From an uncultured Bacteroidota bacterium (GTDB taxonomy: Bacteria > Bacteroidota > Bacteroidia > Chitinophagales > Saprospiraceae), in the NCBI GenBank assembly GCA_937872515.1, contig CALMSX010000079.1, positions 1-64,000 on the forward strand: a DNA stretch of 64,000 nucleotides. The letters are read 5' to 3'. Position 1 is the first letter of the stretch; every line of letters begins with the position of its first letter. Position numbers and translations under genes: made by a program. Below, one piece after another: positions 53,446 to 62,905 of this stretch. The notes beneath the pieces were generated by a model. That model saw only the letters and a list, made by a program, of their open reading frames with translations, was not told the origin of the DNA and searched no databases.

Positions 53446-54408
53446 TTGGAAGCACAGATTTTAAATAGTTTGACCACCACCCTCGAAATTGAAACCGCAA
53501 CCCTGGCTGCCCTCACTCAATCTATCGGAAGCAACCATGTAAAGGCAGTTGAAATGATGTTTGCCTGTAAGGGTAAAATAGTGGTAACGGGGGTAGGTAA
53601 GAGCGCCATCATAGGTCAAAAGTTGGTGGCAACCCTCAATTCTACCGGAAGCAAATCGGTTTTTATGCATGCTGCCGATGCTGTTCATGGAGATCTCGGA
53701 CAGATTGACAAAGACGACCTTGTTATCAGCCTCTCAAAAAGTGGTGAAACAGCAGAGCTTAAAGTGTTGCTGCCCATTTTAAAATCAATGGGAAACCTCA
53801 CCATTGCCATGGTGTCTAACGAAGCTTCATTTCTTGCCAGCCAAAGTGACCTGTGCCTGATGTTGCCGGTTGAAAAGGAAGCCGACCCTAACAACCTCGC
53901 GCCCACTGCCAGTACCATAGCGCAGCTAGCCATGGGTGATGCCCTGGCCATGGCCTTGCTCAATCTGAGGGGATTTTCTTCTCAGGACTTTGCCCTTCTC
54001 CACCCGGGTGGCAATTTGGGCAAGATGTTGTATACCACTGTGGCCGATCTGGCTTATAAAAATGCTTGTCCCAAAGTAACGGCAGCTGCATTGATCAAAG
54101 ACATAATACTTACCATGACTTCAGGCCGGCTGGGTGCCACTGCTGTGGTTGATGACCACAATCAAATCATTGGCATCATCACCGATGGCGACCTGAGGCG
54201 AATGCTAATGAACCAAAACTTCCAGGAAGACATTACGGCCGTCCAGATCATGACCAAAGCACCTAAAACCATTGAAAAATCATCCCTCGCCGTACAAGCA
54301 ATGGAACAAATGAGGGCGCAATCCATTTCTCAGCTTTTGGTTGCAGATGACCAGGGTTATTGTGGCATTATCCACATGCACGACCTGATCAAAGAAGGTT
54401 TTGTTTAG
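53446..54408 (+). CDS. kdsD: arabinose-5-phosphate isomerase, KpsF/GutQ family
   Basis: 320-aa isomerase interconverting ribulose 5-phosphate and arabinose 5-phosphate, the first step to Kdo of lipopolysaccharide. SIS domain about 35-180 (VVTGVGKSAIIGQKLVATL, HGDLGQIDKDD, SLSKSGETAEL), then a CBS pair (about 205-320; GIITDGDLRRML). Start is TTG at 53446; a stop codon directly precedes it, so no upstream ATG is available. kdsA, kdsB and kdsC are not adjacent. Confidence 0.92.
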   Translation: MEAQILNSLTTTLEIETATLAALTQSIGSNHVKAVEMMFACKGKIVVTGVGKSAIIGQKLVATLNSTGSKSVFMHAADAVHGDLGQIDKDDLVISLSKSGETAELKVLLPILKSMGNLTIAMVSNEASFLASQSDLCLMLPVEKEADPNNLAPTASTIAQLAMGDALAMALLNLRGFSSQDFALLHPGGNLGKMLYTTVADLAYKNACPKVTAAALIKDIILTMTSGRLGATAVVDDHNQIIGIITDGDLRRMLMNQNFQEDITAVQIMTKAPKTIEKSSLAVQAMEQMRAQSISQLLVADDQGYCGIIHMHDLIKEGFV

Positions 54409-54728
54409 GCTATAAAAATTATATTTTGGAATAATATTTTGCCGTTCGCACACAGGCAACTTAAAATTTTGTAGATGGAGATAACAGTGTGCTCTACCAA
54501 ATATTATATCGAAAACGCTAAAAAACAAAGGGCAAAGACAGGATTCCATGAAATGTGACCGGGCTAACCAAGGTTATGGCTGCAGAATATATGGCTATAT
54601 GTCTAATTATCAGCGATATTGAATAAACCATGAAAATTCATGCCCTTGGGTAAAATCAAAATTTAATGTTTTAAAAAGTCAAGTTTGGCTTAATTAATAT
54701 ATTTTTAGCCCCAAATAAAAAAACAAAC
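54409..54728. other. AT-rich intergenic region of 320 nt
   Basis: Upstream region of the first POT gene. No ORF longer than about 24 codons, no RNA gene or repeat recognised. TTTGG at 54684 and TATATTTT at 54698 are too close together for a standard promoter. Confidence 0.5.
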
Positions 54729-56264
54729 ATGAGTCTACTTTCTAAAGTTTTTGGCGATCACCCTAAAGGATTATACGTGCTATTTGCAACCGAATTTTGG
54801 GAAAGATTTTCCTATTACGGAATGCGAGCCATATTTATTCTGTATATGACTACGATGTTATTTAATGGCAATAAAGAAATTGCCTCTGAAATTTATGGTA
54901 GTTATACAGGCCTGGTTTATCTCACACCGCTAATTGGTGGTTATGTAGCAGACCGCTATTGGGGCAATCGAAAGTCAATCTTTATAGGGGGCTTACTCAT
55001 GGCACTCGGACAGTTTCTTATGTTTTTCAGTGCGTCATTTGCCACTACCAACAATGGGCTGGCCATCACCTTTATGTGGTCGGGTCTTGCCTTCCTTATT
55101 TTTGGAAACGGTTTTTTCAAACCCAATATTTCCACCATGGTAGGTCAGCTTTATGTTGCTACAGATGCAAGAAAAGATTCTGCTTATACCATCTTTTACA
55201 TGGGCATCAACGCTGGTGCGTTTTTGTCTCCACTCATTTGTGGTTACCTGGGTGAAAACATCGATTTCAAATGGGGCTTTCTGGCTGCGGGTATTGGTAT
55301 GTTGTTGAGTTTGGTCATTTTTTATTTTCAAAAAGACAAACACGTGGTGGGCCCTACAGGGGTACAGCTGGGTGTAAATCCCAATAAACAAAACGATTCA
55401 GAAAGTAAGGACACCGGATCAGGATTTACCGGAACCCAACTTGGCGTTTTATTTGGAGGCATCGCTTTGATGTTCAGCATCTTTTATTTTGGCCTGCACC
55501 TCGATATTTGGGGCTCCTTGATTTATGGTATGACAGTGGTGGCACCTATGACTGTAATTACAGACAGTTCTCTGAGCAAGGTTGAAAAAGACAGGTTGTG
55601 GGTAATCATCATCATTATGATGTTTGTGATCTTTTTCTGGATGTGTTTTGAACAAGCGGGAGCATCATTGACATTTTTTGCCAATGAGCAGACCAACAGA
55701 AACATCATGGGTTGGGAAATGCCGGCCTCATGGTTCCAGAGCTTTAATGCAGGATTTATCATTTTGTTAGCTCCGTTCTTTTCTAATATGTGGACAAAGT
55801 TGGGCAATAGTGGTAAAGACATTGCCATTCCGTATAAGCAAGCCATTGGCCTTGGTTTATTGGCCCTGGGCTTTTTATTTATATCATTTGGTACCAACAA
55901 CATACCAGCTGCAGGGGCCAGCATCATTTGGTTGGGCGGCTTGTACTTGCTCCACACCATTGGTGAGTTGTTCCTGAGCCCTATTGGTCTTTCTATGGTC
56001 AACAAACTTACCCCGGGCAGGTTTACCTCTTTGATGATGGGTGTATTTTTCCTTGCCATTGCAACCGGAAACAAGCTGGCCGGATACATGAGCTCATTGT
56101 ATCCAGATCCTGCCAATCAGGCTACACCTCCATCTATTTTTGGCATTACCATTGACAATCTGAATACCTACTTCTTAGTATTTGTTGGTTTTGCAGGCCT
56201 GGCTTCCGTTATATTATTGCTGGTCAGCCCAATGTTGAAAAAAATGATGCACGGTCTGAATTGA
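54729..56264 (+). CDS. POT family peptide/H+ symporter 1
   Basis: 511-aa major facilitator of the proton-dependent oligopeptide transporter type, about 14 spans. N-terminal GLYVLFATEFWERFSYYGMRA contains the ExxER motif (E22 to R26 region) that couples protons; PTR2 motif GYVADRYWGNRKSI and the FFKPNISTMVG block are present. Followed 58 nt later by a second and overlapping third paralogue. Imports di- and tripeptides. Confidence 0.92.
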   Translation: MSLLSKVFGDHPKGLYVLFATEFWERFSYYGMRAIFILYMTTMLFNGNKEIASEIYGSYTGLVYLTPLIGGYVADRYWGNRKSIFIGGLLMALGQFLMFFSASFATTNNGLAITFMWSGLAFLIFGNGFFKPNISTMVGQLYVATDARKDSAYTIFYMGINAGAFLSPLICGYLGENIDFKWGFLAAGIGMLLSLVIFYFQKDKHVVGPTGVQLGVNPNKQNDSESKDTGSGFTGTQLGVLFGGIALMFSIFYFGLHLDIWGSLIYGMTVVAPMTVITDSSLSKVEKDRLWVIIIIMMFVIFFWMCFEQAGASLTFFANEQTNRNIMGWEMPASWFQSFNAGFIILLAPFFSNMWTKLGNSGKDIAIPYKQAIGLGLLALGFLFISFGTNNIPAAGASIIWLGGLYLLHTIGELFLSPIGLSMVNKLTPGRFTSLMMGVFFLAIATGNKLAGYMSSLYPDPANQATPPSIFGITIDNLNTYFLVFVGFAGLASVILLLVSPMLKKMMHGLN

Positions 56265-56322
56265 TGTAAGAGAACATACCTTTTTTGATATACAGAATTA
56301 CTATTGCAAAATCCAATGAATA

Positions 56323-58065
56323 ATGACAGCGGAAACAAATGATTTTTTTAAAAGTAAGGTATTAGGACATCCGGCAGGACTATTTGTTTTGTTTTTCACA
56401 GAGATGTGGGAGCGTTTTTCTTATTATGGCATGCGCTCTTTGCTGGTGCTTTTCCTTACCTCATCATTGGTTGATGGTGGATGGGCATGGGAAAGAAAAA
56501 CGGCCTTAGCCCTATATGGCACTTACACTTCCATGGTTTACCTTACACCCATCATTGGTGGATTTGTAGCCGATCGTTTTTTGGGTTCACGCAATACAGT
56601 CTTGCTCGGTGCCTTTATCATGGCACTGGGCCATGCTTCTATGGCGCTGGAGACACCCGCCTTTATGTACATTGGTTTGCTCTGTCTTGTTTTTGGAAAT
56701 GGCTTTTTTAAGCCCAATATGACTTCTATTGTTTCACAATTGTACAAAGACCACAGTGAGAAAAAAGACGCCGCGTATACTATATTTTACATGGGGGTCA
56801 ATTCCGGCGCCTTCCTGGGCATGATGCTGTGTGGATACATTGGTGAAAAAGTAGACTGGAGTTACGGCTTTGGTTTGGCAGGTATCTTTATGTTTTTGGG
56901 CCTGATTATGTTTTATTACTTCCAGGGCATCTTTGGTGATGTAGGGTTGAAACCCCTTGTGGCCGCCAACGAAGTCAACAAAACAGATGCTACCCTCACC
57001 GGTGACGGAGACAAACGAAATCCATTTTTAAAGGTTGACCTGGTCCTGATAGCCCTGGCTGCGGTCATTGCCCTGGTATGGGTAATCAATGACCCTATGT
57101 CAAAGATCTATGGCTACAATGTATTTGGCAGCTCAGAGAATGCAGACTATGTGATCCTCGGTGGTGTTATTTTGTTTGTTGTCATTCTTTTTTCCAGACT
57201 GGTAAGGTACAGCGAAATCACCAGAGACAAGCTGGTAGCCCTCTGCATGATAGCCTTCTTTTACATGCTCTTTTGGGCCGCCTTTGAACAGGCCGGCGGT
57301 TCTATGAACATCTTTGCCAAAGATTATGTAGACCGCAGTTTGACAGGAGGTTTTGCCACTACATTTAAAGTCATCAATACCCTGCTTACGGTGGTACCAC
57401 TTGCCATCATTACATGGGTACTCACCAAGTTGTCGCGCATCACGTTTGCCAAATATGGCATTGCCAATATTGTTTTGCTCACCAGCTTTGGTGTGGTGTG
57501 GGCCATCGTAGTTTGGATGTTGAACAGGGAATACAGCATAGAAGGTACAGAGGTTCAGGCTTCTTGGTTCCAAATCCTCAATTCCTTTTTTATCATAACC
57601 CTCGCTCCTATGTTTACCAAACTTTGGGAGAGCAAATTCAATCCACCCGTAGCCATCAAATATGCCATGGGTCTGTCGTTTTTGGGCATTGGCTTTTACT
57701 CCTTGTCGTACGGTGCTTCTGCAATACCGGCAGGGGCGCAGACAGCATCCGTGAGTATGATCTGGTTGGTAGCGGCATATTTGTTTCACACCATGGGAGA
57801 ACTCTGTATCTCACCGGTAGGCCTGGCCAATGTGAGCAAGCTGGCACCCGCCAGAATGATATCTATTATGTTTGGTGTGTGGTACCTATCTATTGCCATT
57901 GGCAATAAAATAGCCGGAAAAATGGGGGGTGAAATGGATACCATCTCACAAGAAAGTGGCATGGGTCATTTCTTTTGGATCTTTACTGTAGTTCCTTTGG
58001 GTGCTGCGGTGCTGGTGGCCGTTCTTCACCCAGTGTTTAAAAAACTGATGCATGGCGTCAAATGA
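56323..58065 (+). CDS. POT family peptide/H+ symporter 2
   Basis: 580-aa POT transporter. ExxER in LFFTEMWERFSYYGMR, GFVADRFLGSRNTVLL, FFKPNMTSIVSQLY. It is 69 aa longer than its upstream neighbour, the excess being in the loop and helices around 215-290 and 350-400. Its last 14 nt overlap the start of the third transporter. Confidence 0.92.
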   Translation: MTAETNDFFKSKVLGHPAGLFVLFFTEMWERFSYYGMRSLLVLFLTSSLVDGGWAWERKTALALYGTYTSMVYLTPIIGGFVADRFLGSRNTVLLGAFIMALGHASMALETPAFMYIGLLCLVFGNGFFKPNMTSIVSQLYKDHSEKKDAAYTIFYMGVNSGAFLGMMLCGYIGEKVDWSYGFGLAGIFMFLGLIMFYYFQGIFGDVGLKPLVAANEVNKTDATLTGDGDKRNPFLKVDLVLIALAAVIALVWVINDPMSKIYGYNVFGSSENADYVILGGVILFVVILFSRLVRYSEITRDKLVALCMIAFFYMLFWAAFEQAGGSMNIFAKDYVDRSLTGGFATTFKVINTLLTVVPLAIITWVLTKLSRITFAKYGIANIVLLTSFGVVWAIVVWMLNREYSIEGTEVQASWFQILNSFFIITLAPMFTKLWESKFNPPVAIKYAMGLSFLGIGFYSLSYGASAIPAGAQTASVSMIWLVAAYLFHTMGELCISPVGLANVSKLAPARMISIMFGVWYLSIAIGNKIAGKMGGEMDTISQESGMGHFFWIFTVVPLGAAVLVAVLHPVFKKLMHGVK

Positions 58066-59584
58066 TATAAGTCAGACAGCGGAAACAGCTTTAAACCAAA
58101 TCCGCAATTTTAAGGGCCAATACCCCAAACAACTTTGGTACCTGTTTTTTTCGGAAATGTGGGAGCGCTTTTGTTTCTATGGCATGAGGGGTATGCTGGT
58201 CATTTTTATGGTCAACCAGTTGATGCTCGATGCCACCCAGGCCAACTTACAGTATGGTGCCACCCAGGCTTTTGTATATGCGTTTACTTTTATTGGAGGC
58301 TTGTTTGCAGATAAGATCCTGGGCTATCGAAAATCACTTTACTGGGGAGGTTTATTGATGATAGCAGGCAGTTTGATCCTGGCCATAGACCCTATCAGAT
58401 TTTTCTTTTTTGGCATTAGCTTTACCATTGTAGGTACCGGTTTTTTCAAACCCAATATTTCTACCATGGTAGGTACACTGTACCACGAAGGTGATCCAAG
58501 GCGGGATGCCGGTTTTTCACTATTTTATGCAGGTATCAACCTGGGAGCCCTCATCGGAGGCTACCTCTGTGTGGCCGTAGGCAAAGGAGAAATGCTTTCT
58601 TTCATTGTGCCTGCCCACCTAACCTGGAACGTGGCCTTTGGATTTGCAGCCGTGGTTATGATCATCAGCTTGCTTACGTTTATGTTTACCCAAAAGAGCA
58701 TGGGCGAAATCGGCGTTTCTCCTCTCTTACACCTTCCTCAGGTAAAGCGGAGGAACATTGAAATACTGACCTATGTTGGATCTCTGCTCATCATTCCTCT
58801 TATCATGACCATGGTGGCCAAAACGGCATATACAGATCTGTTTATGTACATCATTGGTCCTGCTACCCTTATTTACCTGGCCTATGAAATGCGTGGTTTT
58901 TCGGTATCCGAGCGGAAAAAATTGTTGGCGGCTCTGGTATTTATCTTTTTCTCTATCATTTTTTGGGCCTTCTTTGAGCAAAGCGGCGGATCGCTAAGTC
59001 TTTTTGCAGAAAAAAACCTGGATAAAAATCTGGTGGGCATGAGCCTCGACCCCAATGGGGTCAACAACTCTGCCAATTCCCTATTTGTCATCTTGTTTGC
59101 AGCTTTGTTGGGTGTGGTGTGGATCGCTCTGGCTAAAAAAGGCTGGGAGCCCAATACCCTGGTAAAATTTGGACTTGGCTTTCTATTTCTGGCGGCTGGA
59201 TTTTATGTGTTTTATACCACACAGTTTTTTGCCAATGACCAGGGGGTCACTTCCCTTAATGTATTTACCCTGGGCTGGCTGGTCATCACTTTCGGTGAAC
59301 TCTGCCTTTCACCGATAGGTATGTCAATTATGACCAAATTGTCGCCGGTCAAATTGCAGGCCATCATGATGGGCATGTGGTTTCTGGCAAGTGCCTATGG
59401 TCAGTATTTTGCCGGCATCCTGGGTGCCAACATTGCAGAGGCTTCAGCCAATGCCAGCAACATGGAGCAATTGGTTACTTATACCCAGGGCTACAGACAG
59501 CTGGCTTTGTACGCCCTCATTGCAGGTGTTGTGCTTCTCGTCATTTCTCCTTTTGTGAGAAAACTAATGCAAGAGGTAAAATAA
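58052..59584 (+). CDS. POT family peptide/H+ symporter 3
   Basis: 510-aa POT transporter. ExxER in LFFSEMWERFCFYGMRG, GLFADKILGYRKSLYW, FFKPNISTMVGTLYHEGD. N-terminal extension of about 25 residues before the first helix. The three copies are clearly diverged, so their substrates may differ. Its stop is 4 nt from the convergent TonB-receptor gene. Confidence 0.92.
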   Translation: MASNDISQTAETALNQIRNFKGQYPKQLWYLFFSEMWERFCFYGMRGMLVIFMVNQLMLDATQANLQYGATQAFVYAFTFIGGLFADKILGYRKSLYWGGLLMIAGSLILAIDPIRFFFFGISFTIVGTGFFKPNISTMVGTLYHEGDPRRDAGFSLFYAGINLGALIGGYLCVAVGKGEMLSFIVPAHLTWNVAFGFAAVVMIISLLTFMFTQKSMGEIGVSPLLHLPQVKRRNIEILTYVGSLLIIPLIMTMVAKTAYTDLFMYIIGPATLIYLAYEMRGFSVSERKKLLAALVFIFFSIIFWAFFEQSGGSLSLFAEKNLDKNLVGMSLDPNGVNNSANSLFVILFAALLGVVWIALAKKGWEPNTLVKFGLGFLFLAAGFYVFYTTQFFANDQGVTSLNVFTLGWLVITFGELCLSPIGMSIMTKLSPVKLQAIMMGMWFLASAYGQYFAGILGANIAEASANASNMEQLVTYTQGYRQLALYALIAGVVLLVISPFVRKLMQEVK

Positions 59585-59588
59585 TATT

Positions 59589-61556
59589 TTACCAATTTCT
59601 TTTGTAACTCAATACCGGGATCAAGCCTAGCTGGGCTTCGATGTAAGGTCCGTCTGGTCCCTGTCTCAAGTATCCATCGTTTAGTCTGTTGGCCACGTTT
59701 TGAATGTCGAGCGATAACATGGATTTTTTCCAGGTATAGTTGAGCCGAGCATCCCATCTGATATAGGGAGAGAAGCGCTGTTGGGGTGCTGAGGAATAGT
59801 CTCTGGTATTGAGGTGGCTATCGTTTTTAATGTTAAAATAATATTGCCCACCCCTGTAATGGCAAGACAAAGAAAGGCTGAGTGTGCCAGAACCAAGGGA
59901 CATTTTTTTGCCCACATTGCTGTTGCCCATCCAGCCAAAATCATTTTCGGCGTGTTGCCAATTTTCATTTTCCTTGTTTTTGTACTTAGTGCTCAGCCAG
60001 CTGTGATTGAGGTTCAACCACCAGCCTTTGCCTGCATCAAAATCAACCATCATACTGATGCCTTCTGACTTGCCCAGGCCGGAGCTGTTCAAAGTGCCGC
60101 TAACATTAAAATCAAAACCATGGAGGTAATTGTATTGAAGGGAGTCTGCCGCTAAATGGTAAAGGCCATGATAAAAGGCAGAAAGGCTGGACCTGAATCT
60201 GGCTGTGGTTATTTTGTAATCCAGCATATAATTTAAACTCCTGGCTCCCTTCAAGTCATAGGGACCTTGTTGCAAGCCGAAACCGGCATTTTTGGTGAAA
60301 GAGGCTTTGAAACTATGGCTGCCCATCAAATATTCTAAGCCAAGACCAGGTAAGAGGTCCAGGTTTTTCTGATAAAGGATGCCCAACTCCGGACTGAGTC
60401 GAAGCCGCGGTGTAAGGTCCAGGCTTTTAAATGTATTGATCAGTAAAGAATTGTTTGTTTGATTTTGGTAGATGGGGGAGAAGGCTGCCGTAACTTGTTC
60501 AAAGTTGAGGTGGTCATACATAAACCTGGCTTCTATATGGTAGCCTTGGGGGGTATGGAGGGTTGATTTTGCGGTAAATTTTCGATTTACGTTGTCAAAG
60601 CGGTCATCTACAAAAATCCTGCTGTTGTCGGGAAGGGATACATTGCCAAAGGCGGTTCTTTTATCATGGCGTTGAGAAAAAGAAAGACCAAAGTCCAATT
60701 GATAGCCACCATCAAAGTCTTGCTCCACAAGCCATTGGCTTGTAATGTTATTGGAGGTATAATGGATGTTTTGTCCGTCTTTAAAAGTGAGATAAGGTTC
60801 GTCCTGCGGATTGTGCTGATTGTCACTTCTACCAGCAGCCAATAATACGGTGGATTTGAAATTATTGCTTCTACCGGAGATGCCTGCCACCAAATCATCA
60901 AAACGAATGGCTTCATTGCCGAGGGCGACTCCAAAATCATCGAGCAGGCCGGTAAAAGAATACCGATAGTTGACAAAGGCATGGGTATCGTCTTTCCACT
61001 TTTTATGCAGGCCCGCTTCCAGGCCCAGTACACTAAGTTGGAGGTAATTTTGTCGGTCTGATGAGGCTTGCAAATCTGCAATTCCACCTAACGCCCATGA
61101 GCGTTGACCGGTCAGGGCAGGAGAAATAAACTGAAAACCATCGAGCACATTGGCACTAAACATATTGACTCCTCCGGCCGAAGGACTGGCCAGGTCGCTG
61201 AGGGTACCAGCGTTGCTGAGGTGGTTGGGATTGACAATGTCGAGCCCATTCAAACGCCAATTAGTAAGATGGGAGGGAAGACCGTGATACAGAATGCCAT
61301 TGGCCTGGTCATTGGCCATAGCGATGCCCGGGAAATGCAGCAGTACCCTCGAAGGGTCATCAAAGCCACCGGGCAGTCGTTTGAAATCAGCAGTTTTTAG
61401 GTGGATGAGCTGACTGCCAATGCTTTTTTTAGAAATAAAAACAACGGTATCGGCTGTGATCACCAGGTTGGAATCATTTTGGGCGTTCAAGCCAAGCCAG
61501 GACGATAGATACCATACAACTGAAAAACTAAAAAGGAAAAAAGGCTTAAATGGCAT
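59589..61556 (-). CDS. TonB-dependent receptor-like outer-membrane protein
   Basis: 655-aa outer-membrane protein with signal peptide (to about residue 25), a plug-like part at about 45-165 (GFDDPSRVLLHFPGIAM, LNGLDIVNPNHLSN) and a long beta barrel. No CarboxypepD_reg or STN domain precedes the plug. The C-terminus is Trp in place of the commoner Phe. It starts 20 nt after the lacI stop, so the two genes are probably one operon under the doubled operator. No SusD-like gene accompanies it. Ligand unknown. Confidence 0.82.
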   Translation of the reverse strand: MPFKPFFLFSFSVVWYLSSWLGLNAQNDSNLVITADTVVFISKKSIGSQLIHLKTADFKRLPGGFDDPSRVLLHFPGIAMANDQANGILYHGLPSHLTNWRLNGLDIVNPNHLSNAGTLSDLASPSAGGVNMFSANVLDGFQFISPALTGQRSWALGGIADLQASSDRQNYLQLSVLGLEAGLHKKWKDDTHAFVNYRYSFTGLLDDFGVALGNEAIRFDDLVAGISGRSNNFKSTVLLAAGRSDNQHNPQDEPYLTFKDGQNIHYTSNNITSQWLVEQDFDGGYQLDFGLSFSQRHDKRTAFGNVSLPDNSRIFVDDRFDNVNRKFTAKSTLHTPQGYHIEARFMYDHLNFEQVTAAFSPIYQNQTNNSLLINTFKSLDLTPRLRLSPELGILYQKNLDLLPGLGLEYLMGSHSFKASFTKNAGFGLQQGPYDLKGARSLNYMLDYKITTARFRSSLSAFYHGLYHLAADSLQYNYLHGFDFNVSGTLNSSGLGKSEGISMMVDFDAGKGWWLNLNHSWLSTKYKNKENENWQHAENDFGWMGNSNVGKKMSLGSGTLSLSLSCHYRGGQYYFNIKNDSHLNTRDYSSAPQQRFSPYIRWDARLNYTWKKSMLSLDIQNVANRLNDGYLRQGPDGPYIEAQLGLIPVLSYKRNW

Positions 61557-61576
61557 AGAACAAAGTTGTATAAAAA

Positions 61577-62572
61577 TCAAATTGAGCCCAAATCTATCAA
61601 ATTTGTGCCTTCTAACAAGTGTCTTACCTCAAGATCTTCGTCCTGGATGTGGTGGATCAAGAGCTGACAAGCAGCTTTTCCGATCTGATAGCCCGAATGA
61701 AAGATGTGACTCACCGGCGGAAATAGGAAGTGGGGAGAGGTACCATCGCTGATGGCAACAATGCTGAGGTCTTTCGGAATTTGTAAGCCCATTTTAAGGA
61801 AATGGTTCATGCCGTGGACCAGGAGCTCATCGGTCATAAAAAAGAGACCGTCGTAGTGGGTGCAGCTAGTTTTTTCAGTGAGCAGTGAGCGGGCGTGCTG
61901 GATGTTTCTGATTTTGAGATAGGCATGTTCTGTTTCCGGAACACCGTGGTCTTCAAGGGCTGCAATGAAGCCCTTAAAACGGTCTTTGGTAATTGAAAGG
62001 TTTTCGTGGCCAAAAACCCCCAAAACATTTTTTCTTCCCCTTTGGAGGATGGCGCTGGTGGCTGTATAAGCGGCATCAAAACCATCGATGGTGACAGTGG
62101 GATAATCGTTGCTGGTCATTACCTTATCCAACAGGACAACGGGAATTTTACTGTCCTTCAATATTTTGAGATGACTCAAAGAACCAGTATCATCACTGAG
62201 TGAAATGAGCACCCCTTCCACCACCCAGCTGAGACAGTATTTGATAATTTCGGCTTCGGTTTCATGTTGGTTACCCGACTGGAAGATAATTAACTTATAC
62301 CCTTGAGCGTCAGCATATTGCTGAATTCCCTTGATGAGATCCGGGATAAAAAAACGGTTGAATTCCGGCAGGATGAGGGCAATCATCCGGGTGTTTTTTT
62401 TGCGAAAAAAACGGGCATGGAGGTTGGGCAGATAGTTGAATTTTGTGGCCACCTCCTTGACCCTGGTTTTGGTTTCCTCGCTGATATCGGGGTGGTCTGC
62501 CAGGGCCCTGGAAACGGTTGAAACCGAGACAGACAACATTTTGGCAATGTCCTTAATGGTGATCTTGTTCAT
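61577..62572 (-). CDS. LacI family transcriptional regulator
   Basis: 331-aa repressor. HTH at about 3-50 (ITIKDIAKMLSVSVSTVSRAL, in part), then a periplasmic-binding-protein-like effector domain (ALILPEFNRFFIPDLIKGI, DGFDAAYTATSAIL). It begins right at the HTH, with its -7 box ending 4 nt upstream and its -33 box inside a palindromic operator, so it should repress itself. It heads an operon with a TonB-receptor gene, and a SusC-like gene diverges from the same intergenic region. The effector is probably a sugar. Confidence 0.94.
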   Translation of the reverse strand: MNKITIKDIAKMLSVSVSTVSRALADHPDISEETKTRVKEVATKFNYLPNLHARFFRKKNTRMIALILPEFNRFFIPDLIKGIQQYADAQGYKLIIFQSGNQHETEAEIIKYCLSWVVEGVLISLSDDTGSLSHLKILKDSKIPVVLLDKVMTSNDYPTVTIDGFDAAYTATSAILQRGRKNVLGVFGHENLSITKDRFKGFIAALEDHGVPETEHAYLKIRNIQHARSLLTEKTSCTHYDGLFFMTDELLVHGMNHFLKMGLQIPKDLSIVAISDGTSPHFLFPPVSHIFHSGYQIGKAACQLLIHHIQDEDLEVRHLLEGTNLIDLGSI

Positions 62573-62576
62573 ATCT

Positions 62577-62607
62577 CAAAGGTAAGTCTCATTTTATTAA
62601 CAGCAAA
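62577..62607 (-). promoter_or_regulatory. promoter of the lacI operon, near-leaderless
   Basis: TTTG (62604-62607), 19-nt spacer, TACCTTTG (62577-62584) on the minus strand, an excellent consensus match. The -7 box ends 4 nt before the ATG, so initiation at the usual distance would give a leaderless message. The -33 box lies in the first operator palindrome. Confidence 0.65.
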
Positions 62608-62626
62608 CGTTTGCGCAAACGTTTGC
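62603..62626. promoter_or_regulatory. doubled LacI-type operator
   Basis: Two directly adjoining copies of the perfect 12-bp palindrome gcaaacgtttgc (62603-62614 and 62615-62626). The central CG and AAAC/GTTT half-sites are typical of LacI-family operators. Between the lacI operon and the SusC-like gene. Confidence 0.8.
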
Positions 62627-62905
62627 ACTTATTTTTAATTTGTTAACATTTAAATAATACCTATCATTGCTAATCCAATAGTAGGGATAGGAAATATCAT
62701 AAAAACAAGAATATTAAAAAATTAATATTACCTAAAACAGTCAGGAAGCGAATATTAATTTTATAACGTTATGTTAAAATTAATGTCCGTGCGACAATAT
62801 TTTCTATAACTTTTTGGAAAACAAAGTTTTACGAGAGGCATTACCAACACGCAAGTGTTTTATGAATAACTTTCTATTTAACTAAATCAAAATCGTCAAA
62901 GCCAC
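62627..62905 (+). other. AT-rich upstream region of the SusC-like gene
   Basis: No ORF. A small 5-bp hairpin with a GCAA loop lies at 62846-62859. No exact TAnnTTTG match found, so the SusC promoter is not located. Confidence 0.4.

Noticed and set aside
54549..54625. 24-codon frame upstream of the first POT gene
   Set aside because: Too short and without hydrophobic, leader-like or conserved features.
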